Below, piece by piece: positions 17,009 through 26,123 of a stretch of 64,000 bases of DNA (position 1 is its first letter; every line of letters begins with the position of its first letter). Under the pieces are notes generated by a model, which had not been told where the DNA came from, did not search any database, and worked only from the letters and a program-made list of their open reading frames with translations. A program made the position numbers and the translations under genes. The stretch spans positions 1 to 64,000 of the forward strand of contig JBBAAM010000016.1 in the NCBI GenBank assembly GCA_041658245.1. Reading direction: 5' to 3'. This stretch comes from Fen-1258 sp041658245 (GTDB lineage Bacteria; Bacteroidota; Ignavibacteria; Ignavibacteriales; Melioribacteraceae).

Positions 17009-18505
17009 ATGATTATTAATTCTTATAAAGTATTACTGATTCTCCTCGCTGTTGCCATCTTTGGTTGTTCTAACAATAACGTAGAGAACAAAGAACATTC
17101 AACAAGCAGTAATTCTGTTACACAATTTAACAGCTCAACAGAATTATTTATGGAATATCCGCAGCTTATTGTAGGCACTGAAGCTAAGTTTCTGATTCAC
17201 CTAACCGATTTAAAAGATTTCAAAGCGATTACACAAGGAACATTAGCCGTTGAGTTTGTCAACCAATCCGGAAACAAAATAATGGCAAATGAAGACAAAC
17301 CGGCTCGTGCAGGCATTTATACGCCGGTGATAAAATTTGATGCATCCGGAAATTATACTATGACGATAACTCTGAGCGGCTCTCAAGTATCGGATAAAAT
17401 TGTTGTGAAAGATGTTTTAGTGTATTCCTCTGTAAGTGAAGCGCCGCACAACGACGAGGAAAAATCTTCATTCATCTCTTTCTTAAAAGAACAGCAATGG
17501 AAAATTGATTTTGCAACCGAACCCGTTATTAAAAGAGAACTTCAATCATCTGTTCCGGCTACGGGAGAAATAATTGCAAAGCCGGAATTTTATTCCAAAG
17601 TAGTTTCACCGGTTGCGGGTGTTCTTCTTACAAAAAACAATTCCAATTTCCCTAAACTCGGAACGTTTGTTAATAAGGGAACGGTTCTTCTAAACATCTC
17701 TCCTTCGGCAGACGCAAGTTCGAATATTCAAAAAATAAAAAGTGATTACTTGCTTGCTAAATCCGAATACGAAAGAGTGCAAAACTTGTTCGATAGAAAA
17801 GCCGCAGCACAAAAACGATTGGATGAAGCTAAGTTCGATTTCGAATCCAAACAAGCAAGCTACAATTCGCTGATTGATCAAATTAAATTTACCGAGAACG
17901 GTTATGCTATTGTTTCACCTATTGACGGTTATGTCGAGAACATCTCCGTAAACTTGGGAAGCCAGATTAGCAGCGGACAAGAACTTGTTACAATTATAAA
18001 CCCCGCAAGATTAATTCTAAAAACTAATGTTCCCGCAAGCAATTTCGAGGACGCTAACAATGCCAAAGATGCTTCATTAAAAATAGAAGGTTATAAAAAG
18101 GAATTACGCATAAGCGCGCTTAACGGTAGAAAAATTTCTGTATCATCGAGTTTGAACACAGAAAACAGAACCGTTCCGGTTTATTTCGAATTCAGTAATC
18201 CTCAAAATAAAATTAAAGTTGGTATGTATGCGGAAGTTTTTATCAAGATCGGCGATAAGCAAGAAAGCATCTCCGTTCCGGAAAGCGCCATAATTGATGA
18301 AGACGGAATGCACACTGTTTATGTTGAAGTTGAAGGAGAAGCTTTCGAAAAAAGAATTCTGAAAACCGGCATCTCCGAAGGCAGTTACATCCAAGTTCTT
18401 GAAGGTTTGAAAGAAGGGGAACGCGTTGTTACTAAAGGCGCATATCAAGTGCGGCTTGCAGCTCTCTCTCCCGAATCTGCAATCGGTCAAGGTCACGCTC
18501 ACTAA
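17009..18505 (+). CDS. RND efflux periplasmic adaptor (CusB/CzcB-like) lipoprotein
   Basis: About 498 residues from the ATG at 17009, which has AAAGG eight bases upstream and is preferred to an in-frame GTG at 17000. The signal ends in a lipobox (LAVAIFGC). An N-terminal Ig-like domain (about 45-130) precedes the barrel-sandwich and hairpin of HlyD/CusB adaptors (VVSPVAGVLL, a coiled hairpin around 250-290, then AIVSPIDGYVENI). The C-terminal membrane-proximal domain includes VPESAIIDEDG. It links the inner-membrane pump to the TolC channel. An extra N-terminal domain is typical of metal-type adaptors. Confidence 0.9.
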   Translation: MIINSYKVLLILLAVAIFGCSNNNVENKEHSTSSNSVTQFNSSTELFMEYPQLIVGTEAKFLIHLTDLKDFKAITQGTLAVEFVNQSGNKIMANEDKPARAGIYTPVIKFDASGNYTMTITLSGSQVSDKIVVKDVLVYSSVSEAPHNDEEKSSFISFLKEQQWKIDFATEPVIKRELQSSVPATGEIIAKPEFYSKVVSPVAGVLLTKNNSNFPKLGTFVNKGTVLLNISPSADASSNIQKIKSDYLLAKSEYERVQNLFDRKAAAQKRLDEAKFDFESKQASYNSLIDQIKFTENGYAIVSPIDGYVENISVNLGSQISSGQELVTIINPARLILKTNVPASNFEDANNAKDASLKIEGYKKELRISALNGRKISVSSSLNTENRTVPVYFEFSNPQNKIKVGMYAEVFIKIGDKQESISVPESAIIDEDGMHTVYVEVEGEAFEKRILKTGISEGSYIQVLEGLKEGERVVTKGAYQVRLAALSPESAIGQGHAH

Positions 18506-18523
18506 AAAAGTTTTGAGGATAAA

Positions 18524-21500
18524 ATGTTTGATAAATTAATTCAATTTTCATTACAGAAAAGATTGATTGTTCTGGTAGCAGCAATAGTACTGCTCATCGC
18601 CGGGACATTCATCGCAATAGATATGCCAGTAGATGTCTTTCCCGATCTTACAGCCCCAACTGTTACGATAATTACCGAAGCGCACGGAATGGCATCTGAA
18701 GAAGTTGAAACTCTTGTAACATTCCCGATTGAAACTGCCGTAAATGGTGCAACCGACGTAAGGCGTGTCCGCTCTTCCAGCGCCGCCGGTATCTCAATCG
18801 TTTGGGTCGAGTTCGATTGGGGAACCGATATTTTTCTCGCGCGGCAAATTGTTAACGAGAAAATTCAAACTGCCGCCGCTTCACTGCCCAAAGGTGTTGA
18901 TAATCCGCAGCTAGCGCCCATCTCTTCGATAATGGGAGAGATAATGCTCATCAGTCTAAGCATCGATGAAAAAAATAATCCGCAGAATCTTAACGAAATG
19001 GATTTGCGCACAATTGCCGATTTTGATCTCCGCAGACGCTTGCTTTCAATAAGCGGCGTATCTCAAGTTATTCCAATCGGCGGCGCAGTAAAGCAGTATC
19101 AAATTTTTATTTCACCGGAAAAACTTTCATCATTTAAAATTTCTCTCAATGAAGTGATGAAAGCCGCTGAACAATCGAACGAAAATTCCTCCGGTGGTTC
19201 TTACATGGATTCCGGAAGCGAATATTTGATACGTGGAATCGGGCGCGTCCAAAATATAGAAGATATTAAGAACAGCGTTGTTGCTGTGCGTGCCGAAGTT
19301 CCGGTTCTGATGAAAGATATTGCCGATATTAAAATCGGTCATTCAATAAAAATTGGCGACGGTTCCAAAAATGCAAAACCGGCTGTAATTCTAACCGTTC
19401 AAAAACAGCCGCAAACTAATACAATCGAACTCACAAGAAAGATTGAGTCAACTCTTAGTGAAATTCAGAAAACACTTCCACCGGGAATTGAGATTAACTC
19501 TAATATTTTTAAGCAGTCGGATTTTATAAAAGTATCTATAGCAAACGTTCTAAGGGCGTTGCGGGACGGCGCTATCCTTGTTGTAATTGTAATCTTTTTG
19601 TTTTTATGGAATTTTAGGACAACGTTCATTTCAGTGCTTGCTATTCCTCTTTCAATCATCATCACGATTATCATCTTCAAATTTTTCGATATTATGATCA
19701 ACACAATGTCTCTTGGCGGAATTGCAATTGCAATCGGCGCCCTGGTGGATGACGCGATCATTGATGTGGAAAATGTTTTCCGGAGATTGAAGGAAAACAA
19801 CTTGAGGAACGATTCACAAAAGAAAAATGCTTTGCAAGTTATTTATGAAGCATCAAAAGAAATCCGTGCACCAATGGTTAACGCGACCGTTATCATTGTA
19901 ATTGTTTTCTTGCCTCTGTTTTTCTTAAGCGGCGTTGAAGGAAGATTGCTGCGTCCAATGGGCTATGCTTATGTTACTTCAATTTTTGCTTCTCTCCTTG
20001 TTGCATTAACTGTAACGCCGGTTCTTTCTTACTACCTGTTGCCTAAAGCAAATTTCATGAAGAAGGAAGGAGACACCTGGCTTGTTGAAAAGTTAAAAGC
20101 ACTCTACAAGAGAACACTAAACTTCACTCTAAAACACCCAAAAACAATTCTGATTTCATCTCTTGCGGCTTTTCTTATTACAATCGCAATTATTCCTTTC
20201 CTTGGAAGATCATTTTTGCCGGAATTCAATGAAGGATCGTTAACATTGAGTCTTGTTACTCTTCCCGGAACATCTCTTGAAGAATCAAATAAGATTGGAA
20301 ATCTTGCCGAACAAATAATTCTTTCTCATCCGGAGGTTAAATCAACCGCTCGCAGAACCGGAAGAGCAGAACTCGATGAACATGCTCAAGGGGTAAACGG
20401 CGCAGAGCTTGATGTCCGCTTCGAGCTGAACGAAAAAACTAAGGAGGAATTTATTACGGCTCTTCGAAAATCTCTTACTGCTCTTCCCGGAACAAACGTA
20501 ACTATTGGTCAGCCAATCGGTCACCGTATTGATCACATGCTTTCCGGAACACGCGCAAATATTGCAGTAAAAATTTTCGGTAGAGATTTGCAGCAGTTAC
20601 GTACTTATTCCCAAAAGGTGAAAGCTGAAATGCAAAAAGTTCAAGGCGCTGTTGATATTGCCGTTGATCAAGAAGTTGAAGTTCCTCAAACAAAAATCAA
20701 ATTCAACCGGATTGCTATGGCTCGGTATGGCATTACTGTTGGCGACTTGGCTGAAGCGATTGATATTGGTTTTAACGGAGAAGCAGCTACTGAAATCCGT
20801 GAGGGGCAAAATACTTTTGATTTGATCGTCCGCTTCGACGAAAACAACCGGGGCAATATTCATAAAATACAGAATGCGCTTTTCGATACTCCTTCCGGCG
20901 CTAAGATTCCGCTGATTCAGCTTGCCGAAGTTGTTAATGAAAAAGGTCCCAACCGGATCAGCCGAGAAAATGTTCAGCGCAAAATTGTTGTTCAAGCAAA
21001 TGTATCCGAAAGAGATTTACGTAGTGTAGTGGATGAAATGAGAAGCAACATTGAAAAGAACATCAAATTCTCGCAAGGGTATTATGTTGAGTTCGGCGGA
21101 CAGTTTGAAAGCGAACAAGAGGCGACAAAAATCATTACAATGCTAAGTTTGGTTTCTCTTTGCATCATCTTCTTGATTCTCTTTTTTCAGTTCGGTAAGA
21201 TCAAGCCCGCACTTTTCATTTTAATAAATCTTCCGCTTGCTCTTATTGGCGGCGTTTGGTCTGTATTTCTTTCGGATGGAATAATTAGCGTCGCTTCTCT
21301 TGTCGGTTTCATTACTCTTTTTGGAATTGCTACGCGAAATGGAATTTTAATGATTTCACACTTTCAACATCTTATGAAAGAAGGAAAAGAATTTACAGAA
21401 GCAATTATTCAAGGTTCGTTGGAAAGATTGAGCCCTATTTTAATGACTGCCATAACCGCCGGTCTTGCATTAGTTCCTCTCGCTCTCGGCAGTGGTGAAC

Positions 21501-21622
21501 CCGGCAAAGAAATCGAAGCGCCGATGGCAATTGTTATTCTTGGCGGGTTGATTACCTCTACTGCGTTGAATATGATTGTCGTGCCAAGTTTGTATTTTAA
21601 GTTTGGTAAAAACATTGAATAG
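18524..21622 (+). CDS. Heavy-metal-type RND efflux pump (CusA/CzcA family)
   Basis: 1032 residues, full length for HME-RND pumps, with twelve predicted helices and two large periplasmic loops. Helix 4 carries the acidic proton relay in the form IGALVDDAIIDVENVF. Family landmarks include MPVDVFPDLTAPTV near the start and FGIATRNGILMISHF in the C-terminal half. The relay differs from CzcA (IVDGAVVIVEN) and CusA (MVDAAIVMIEN), so the metal cannot be assigned. The codons of this operon are visibly richer in G+C than the flanking genes, which may indicate transfer. It is 18 bases downstream of the adaptor gene. Confidence 0.92.
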   Translation: MFDKLIQFSLQKRLIVLVAAIVLLIAGTFIAIDMPVDVFPDLTAPTVTIITEAHGMASEEVETLVTFPIETAVNGATDVRRVRSSSAAGISIVWVEFDWGTDIFLARQIVNEKIQTAAASLPKGVDNPQLAPISSIMGEIMLISLSIDEKNNPQNLNEMDLRTIADFDLRRRLLSISGVSQVIPIGGAVKQYQIFISPEKLSSFKISLNEVMKAAEQSNENSSGGSYMDSGSEYLIRGIGRVQNIEDIKNSVVAVRAEVPVLMKDIADIKIGHSIKIGDGSKNAKPAVILTVQKQPQTNTIELTRKIESTLSEIQKTLPPGIEINSNIFKQSDFIKVSIANVLRALRDGAILVVIVIFLFLWNFRTTFISVLAIPLSIIITIIIFKFFDIMINTMSLGGIAIAIGALVDDAIIDVENVFRRLKENNLRNDSQKKNALQVIYEASKEIRAPMVNATVIIVIVFLPLFFLSGVEGRLLRPMGYAYVTSIFASLLVALTVTPVLSYYLLPKANFMKKEGDTWLVEKLKALYKRTLNFTLKHPKTILISSLAAFLITIAIIPFLGRSFLPEFNEGSLTLSLVTLPGTSLEESNKIGNLAEQIILSHPEVKSTARRTGRAELDEHAQGVNGAELDVRFELNEKTKEEFITALRKSLTALPGTNVTIGQPIGHRIDHMLSGTRANIAVKIFGRDLQQLRTYSQKVKAEMQKVQGAVDIAVDQEVEVPQTKIKFNRIAMARYGITVGDLAEAIDIGFNGEAATEIREGQNTFDLIVRFDENNRGNIHKIQNALFDTPSGAKIPLIQLAEVVNEKGPNRISRENVQRKIVVQANVSERDLRSVVDEMRSNIEKNIKFSQGYYVEFGGQFESEQEATKIITMLSLVSLCIIFLILFFQFGKIKPALFILINLPLALIGGVWSVFLSDGIISVASLVGFITLFGIATRNGILMISHFQHLMKEGKEFTEAIIQGSLERLSPILMTAITAGLALVPLALGSGEPGKEIEAPMAIVILGGLITSTALNMIVVPSLYFKFGKNIE

Positions 21623-21629
21623 GTAAATA

Positions 21630-22901
21630 ATGGAAGTAGCGGTTATTATCGCTCTTATATTTCTTAACGGACTTTTGGCAATGACTGAGATTGCTATTGT
21701 CACTTCCCGTAAAGCACGTCTCGAAGAAAAGGCAAAACGCGGAAGTAAAAATGCAAAGCTTGCTCTTCAGTTGAGTTTGGAACCGGAAAAATTCCTATCG
21801 GCTATTCAAGTTGGAATTACGCTGATAGGAATTGTTTCCGGTGTTTACGGAGGCGTTGCTTTAACGGAAGACCTTGTTCCTTATGTTGAACAAATATCTT
21901 TCTTAAAACCAATTGCACAAGAAACAGCTTACTTGGTTATTGTTGGGTTGATAACTTATTTCTCTCTTGTAATTGGCGAGCTTGTTCCCAAAACAATCGC
22001 TCTTAATAATGCAGAAAACATTGCAATCTTTTTCGCGCCGGCACTTAATATTTTAACAAAAATTGCTTATCCGGTTGTTCAACTGCTTTTGGTTTCCACA
22101 AAAATATTTATCAAATTATTCAGAATTAAAGAAAATAAAAATCCGCCTGTTACCGAAGAAGAATTAAAATTGCTTATCGATCAGGGCGCTACTTTTGGCT
22201 CAATCGAAAAAAAAGAAAGCGAGCTTCTTAAAAGGATTTTCAAGTTTGGCGATAGAAAAGCCAATGCTATCATGACTCAAAGAAATGATGTTGTCTGGAT
22301 TGATATAAATAACCCTATTGAAGAAATTAAAAAGATTGTTCTTGAAAACGATTATTCACTTTATCCCGTTTGCGATGATTCTTTAGATAATGTAATAGGA
22401 ATTTTAACAGTCAAAGAATTTTACAAAAATTTAAATAATCTTACTGAAATAAAAACTTTGATAAGAGAGCCGCTTTATGTGACTGATTCTTTGTCCACTT
22501 ACCGACTGCTGGAATTTTTCAAAGAGCGGAAGAATTATAATGCAATTGTAATTGATGAGTATGGTGTATTTCAAGGTATAATTACTCTTCGGAATATTGT
22601 TGAAAATATTATTGGAGATATACAACAAAAAGGTGAAATTGAAGAACACCCCATCGTCAAAAGAGAAGATGGCAGTTTTCTCGTAGACGGCGGTACTTTA
22701 CTTGATGATCTTGCAGAAATTATCACATTTGAAATTCCGAAAGATGAAGAAAAATATATTACTCTCGCTGGATTTATAGTTCATAGGATTAATAAAATTC
22801 CAATCACAGGCGAGAAGTTTACAATCGGCAATTACACCTATGAAGTCGTTGATATGGATGGCAATAGAATTGATAAATTGTTAATCTCTAAAACTCAATA
22901 A
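21630..22901 (+). CDS. CNNM/CorC-type membrane protein with CBS pair (hemolysin C family)
   Basis: 423 residues. A DUF21/CNNM transmembrane domain (1-about 190) is followed by two CBS domains (about 205-325; NAIMTQRNDVVWID, and NYNAIVIDEYGVFQGIITL) and a C-terminal CorC_HlyC domain (FLVDGGTLLDDL...). Family members are linked to Mg2+/Co2+ efflux or Na+-coupled Mg2+ transport. It starts seven bases after the RND pump stop and therefore belongs to the metal operon. Divalent-cation handling alongside RND export is inferred. Confidence 0.88.
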   Translation: MEVAVIIALIFLNGLLAMTEIAIVTSRKARLEEKAKRGSKNAKLALQLSLEPEKFLSAIQVGITLIGIVSGVYGGVALTEDLVPYVEQISFLKPIAQETAYLVIVGLITYFSLVIGELVPKTIALNNAENIAIFFAPALNILTKIAYPVVQLLLVSTKIFIKLFRIKENKNPPVTEEELKLLIDQGATFGSIEKKESELLKRIFKFGDRKANAIMTQRNDVVWIDINNPIEEIKKIVLENDYSLYPVCDDSLDNVIGILTVKEFYKNLNNLTEIKTLIREPLYVTDSLSTYRLLEFFKERKNYNAIVIDEYGVFQGIITLRNIVENIIGDIQQKGEIEEHPIVKREDGSFLVDGGTLLDDLAEIITFEIPKDEEKYITLAGFIVHRINKIPITGEKFTIGNYTYEVVDMDGNRIDKLLISKTQ

Positions 22902-22946
22902 ACTTTTTTCATTTGGTTCCCTTTTCTATTTAATTAATTACAGGGG

Positions 22947-23045
22947 ATGACGTTCTATCCAGTGCTGCTTATTTCAGTCGTAATTATGATCTTATTTTAC
23001 TATTTGATGATTTATGTATTAGGAAAATTTAGAATTCGTTTATAG
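22947..23045 (+). CDS. Possible small single-helix membrane peptide
   Basis: A 32-residue frame starting at ATG 22947 encodes one hydrophobic helix (VLLISVVIMILFYYLMIYVL) followed by a basic end (GKFRIRL). AGGGG directly abuts the ATG, too close for an ordinary ribosome site. The topology resembles small accessory subunits of membrane complexes. It could equally be chance in AT-rich DNA, which readily codes for hydrophobic residues. Confidence 0.3.
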   Translation: MTFYPVLLISVVIMILFYYLMIYVLGKFRIRL

Positions 23046-23117
23046 AGCCATTTCGGTCAACACTTTGCACATACATGAACTTTAGTTAAATTTTCATACA
23101 CCTTCTAAAAGAATACT

Positions 23118-23867
23118 ATGGCTGAAAAACATTTCTACGAACAAAAACAATATACAAAAGAATATTTACTTCCTTATTTCCAAAAACTAATTCCCGACTT
23201 TCATAAAAAGAAAGTTTTAGAAGTAGGATGTGCCGAAGGCGGTTTATTAGAAACTCTGCAAGAGATCGGAATGTATGTAGTTGGTGTTGAGCTTAGTCCC
23301 GAACGTGCAGAAACTGCTGTTAAGAAGAATTCTGACCTTAAAATTTTGGTTGGCGATATTACTAATGCAAGACTCCCTGAACAATTATCTGAAACGTTTG
23401 ATGTAATAATTATCCGTGAAGTGATAGAACATGTGCGGGATAAAAAAGCCACTTTTGATAATCTTGGTAAATTACTTAATGATAATGGATTTCTATTTAT
23501 AAGCTTTCCTCCAAAGCGGTCACCTTTTGCCGGTCATCAGCAGATAGGAAAGAGTTTCTTAAAGACAATTCCTTATTTACACATTTTTCCAAAGTCTATT
23601 TTAAGACCAGCTGCAAAATTATTAGGTGAGGATGTAGGATACATTGATGAAATCAAGTTGCATTACGGAACAGGGTGTACTATTCACGAGTTTGAATTTC
23701 AATGTTTACTGCAGAATTTCATACCGATAAAAAAAGATTATTTTCTGTTTAGACCTATATACGCTTTACGTTTTGGATTACCGACGATCAAACTCCCAAA
23801 GATTCCAATATTAAAAGAGTATATTTCTTTCGGATGCGAAACTTTGTTACAGAAAAAACCTTTTTAA
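23118..23867 (+). CDS. Class I SAM-dependent methyltransferase
   Basis: 249 residues with a Rossmann-type SAM site: motif I VLEVGCAEGGLLETL (about 34-48), an acidic residue after VVGVELS, and motif IV FDVIIIREVIEHV. This is the Methyltransf_11/UbiG-like layout, whose members methylate small molecules, lipids or sugars. The C-terminal half is long and hydrophobic (LRPAAKLLGEDVGYIDE...), as in enzymes acting on lipid-linked substrates. It is not clearly in an operon, and the substrate is unknown. Confidence 0.8.
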   Translation: MAEKHFYEQKQYTKEYLLPYFQKLIPDFHKKKVLEVGCAEGGLLETLQEIGMYVVGVELSPERAETAVKKNSDLKILVGDITNARLPEQLSETFDVIIIREVIEHVRDKKATFDNLGKLLNDNGFLFISFPPKRSPFAGHQQIGKSFLKTIPYLHIFPKSILRPAAKLLGEDVGYIDEIKLHYGTGCTIHEFEFQCLLQNFIPIKKDYFLFRPIYALRFGLPTIKLPKIPILKEYISFGCETLLQKKPF

Positions 23868-23920
23868 TTAATTATGCAATCAATATCTTTACACAAAAAT
23901 TGAAATAGTCCGAGGCAATC

Positions 23921-25186
23921 ATGTTACAAATGCAGAAAAAGCTTTCCAATTCTTTTTATTCAATTCTTAGTTTACCTTCTACTGCCATGGGCTTTGCTCT
24001 ATCAATCCAGATAGCTGCGCTAAGCTGGCTAATGCGTACAAAATATAATTTGGATTTGCACGAGATTGGATTTGTCTGGGCTGCCGGACCACTTGCAGGA
24101 ATTATCGGTCAACCGATTGTAGGATTAATAAGTGATAAAGTTTGGTTTTGGAAAGGGAGGAGGAGACCATTCATTCTAATCGGAGGAACAATTGCGGCAT
24201 TAATGTTATTTGCTCTTCCCAACATAGATAAGATCAGCGGATTTTTTGGAGTGGGTAATATAATTGTTGTTGCAGTCTTTGTTGCTCTAACTCTGGATTT
24301 AGCGATTAACGTTTCATTTAATCCAACAAGAGCTATTATTGCCGATGTTACTCCCGAAGGTGTACAAAGAACAAAAGGTTTTACCTGGATGCAGACAATA
24401 TCCGGTTCATTTGGAGTTCTTGCTTATGCGCTCGGTGCAATCTTTGGAAATTATTTTTTGATCTTCTTCGGGGTATTTCTTGTTCTAGCTTTTTCTTTAA
24501 TACCAATGTTTTTTATTGAAGAACCACGAGACTTACAAACTGCACTTGCTGAGAACGAACCTGAATCTAAAACTGATTGGAATCAATTCTCGAAACTTCT
24601 ATTAGCACATTCTTTTTCATGGATCGGTGTGCAAACGATGTTTGTTTATATGATCGGTTATGTTGAGCAGAAATTAAATCCTTCAACTTCTGATGAGACT
24701 GGACAAATATTATCTATTTCATTTTTAATTTTGAGTGCAGTTGGTGCTATTCTACCGGTATTTGTTCTTGAGCCGATTACAGAAAAAATAGGAAGAGTAA
24801 AAACTCATTTATCATGTGTAGCCGTGATGTCGCTTGCTTATTTTGGAATTGTAGTATTAGGAAACAGTTCTATGATCGTATGGATTCTTATGGCTGTCGC
24901 TGGTGTTGGTTGGGCTGCAATTGTAAGTTTACCGTTTGCAATTATGTCTGAAAAGGTAAATAAGAATCGGATGGGATTATTCATGGGTATATTTAATCTC
25001 TCGGTTGTGTTACCTCAATTATTTGTCAGTTTAGTTTTAGGTACATTTGTTCAAAATGCCGGTGACAAGAATATTATTTTTATTATCAGCGCTATTTCAT
25101 TAGCCGTATCTGCTCTTCTTTGGCTAATGGTACATGATTCAAAAGTTAAAACTGTAAGTGATAATAAATTAGCGAGCGGACATTAA
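23921..25186 (+). CDS. MFS transporter, SLC45/sucrose-symporter type
   Basis: 421 residues, about twelve helices. The loop after helix 2/3 reads GLISDKVWFWKGRRRPFILIGG, the R-x-GRRRP signature of sucrose/SLC45 (GPH-related) carriers. It probably moves a disaccharide or glucoside with protons across the inner membrane. A second carrier of the same type lies at 26124-27431 on the other strand. The two are clearly related in sequence pattern but not recent copies. The stop overlaps the frame of the next gene by one base. Confidence 0.82.
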   Translation: MLQMQKKLSNSFYSILSLPSTAMGFALSIQIAALSWLMRTKYNLDLHEIGFVWAAGPLAGIIGQPIVGLISDKVWFWKGRRRPFILIGGTIAALMLFALPNIDKISGFFGVGNIIVVAVFVALTLDLAINVSFNPTRAIIADVTPEGVQRTKGFTWMQTISGSFGVLAYALGAIFGNYFLIFFGVFLVLAFSLIPMFFIEEPRDLQTALAENEPESKTDWNQFSKLLLAHSFSWIGVQTMFVYMIGYVEQKLNPSTSDETGQILSISFLILSAVGAILPVFVLEPITEKIGRVKTHLSCVAVMSLAYFGIVVLGNSSMIVWILMAVAGVGWAAIVSLPFAIMSEKVNKNRMGLFMGIFNLSVVLPQLFVSLVLGTFVQNAGDKNIIFIISAISLAVSALLWLMVHDSKVKTVSDNKLASGH

Positions 25187-25221
25187 TGTTTGATAAGTTT
25201 TTGATTTCAAGAGGTAATGCA

Positions 25222-26085
25222 ATGAAAGTTTGGCGATATGTTTTCGTTTTTATAATAATTATTTCTCATGTCCATTATGCTCAAGGGAAATCAAAAAAAA
25301 TCCAAATTGATTTTAATGAAATTAAAGGTGAGCTAACTGCAAAGGATTTAATTAAAAAAGATTTTGGACGTTATGATGGTTATGAAATTGAACTCTTTGA
25401 AGGAGAAGCAGTTAATTTTGTTGTATACACTCAAAATTTTCAACCGAATCTTGCATTGGTGAATTCAAAGGGTGAGATATTTAAGCAGAGCGATCGAAAT
25501 GATAAAGGTTATGGCAATATTGTAACCACAATTCCAATCTCCGGTAAATATGTTTTATATGTAATTGGATCCGAGAATTCTTTGGGGAATTACATTTTGC
25601 AAACTGCAATAGCAGAACCAAATGCCTTATCGCTTGACAGAACATTAGATTTCTGTACTACATTAGATTTTCTACTTGCACACTCTATTGCATATTTCTT
25701 CTTATTAGAGAATCCAAATTTGGTTACACAACAACTTGTAAAACTAAATGATGCTGTGGATGCGTTTATTGATGAGGAGGATGGTTCATATAATGCTATT
25801 TTTTACAATGGCAATGAATTACAAAAAGCGGATCCGGCTTTTAAGAACATTGTTGATAAGATTAAATTATGTTTAGATAAAGACTGGAAAATGAAAATAT
25901 CAGAGTGGCCGAGAACTGAAGACTATAAAGAGAAACTAGTAACATTTACAGAAAATATTAAGGAAAGACCTCGTTATATAGTTGTTGGGCTATTTGATTA
26001 TGCTGGATCAAACCAAAAGTATAAGAATAATTACAGTGTTGAAGTTAAAATAAATCGCAAAGCACAAAAACAAAACTTGAAATAG
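25222..26085 (+). CDS. Secreted protein with PPC-like domain
   Basis: About 287 residues from the ATG at 25222, which has AGAGGT upstream; an earlier in-frame ATG at 25186 would bury the signal peptide. The signal (VWRYVFVFIIIISHVHYAQG) is followed by a PPC-like beta-sandwich (about 30-125: YDGYEIELFEGEAVNF, FQPNLALVNSKGEIF, ISGKYVLYVIGSENSLGNYIL). PPC domains are common appendages of secreted hydrolases. The C-terminal half is unrecognised and largely helical, with no catalytic motif visible. Its position between two sugar-type MFS genes may be incidental. Confidence 0.55.
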   Translation: MKVWRYVFVFIIIISHVHYAQGKSKKIQIDFNEIKGELTAKDLIKKDFGRYDGYEIELFEGEAVNFVVYTQNFQPNLALVNSKGEIFKQSDRNDKGYGNIVTTIPISGKYVLYVIGSENSLGNYILQTAIAEPNALSLDRTLDFCTTLDFLLAHSIAYFFLLENPNLVTQQLVKLNDAVDAFIDEEDGSYNAIFYNGNELQKADPAFKNIVDKIKLCLDKDWKMKISEWPRTEDYKEKLVTFTENIKERPRYIVVGLFDYAGSNQKYKNNYSVEVKINRKAQKQNLK

Positions 26086-26123
26086 TTAAGTTAATTCATT
26101 GTCTATATCTAGTTCATTGCTTT

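Noticed and set aside
20597..20995. Minus-strand 132-codon frame inside the RND pump
   Set aside because: It lies wholly antisense within a strongly conserved pump gene and looks like a codon-bias shadow.
25186..25221. Upstream ATG for the PPC-like protein
   Set aside because: It would place twelve residues before the signal peptide; the ATG at 25222 has a good AGAGGT upstream.
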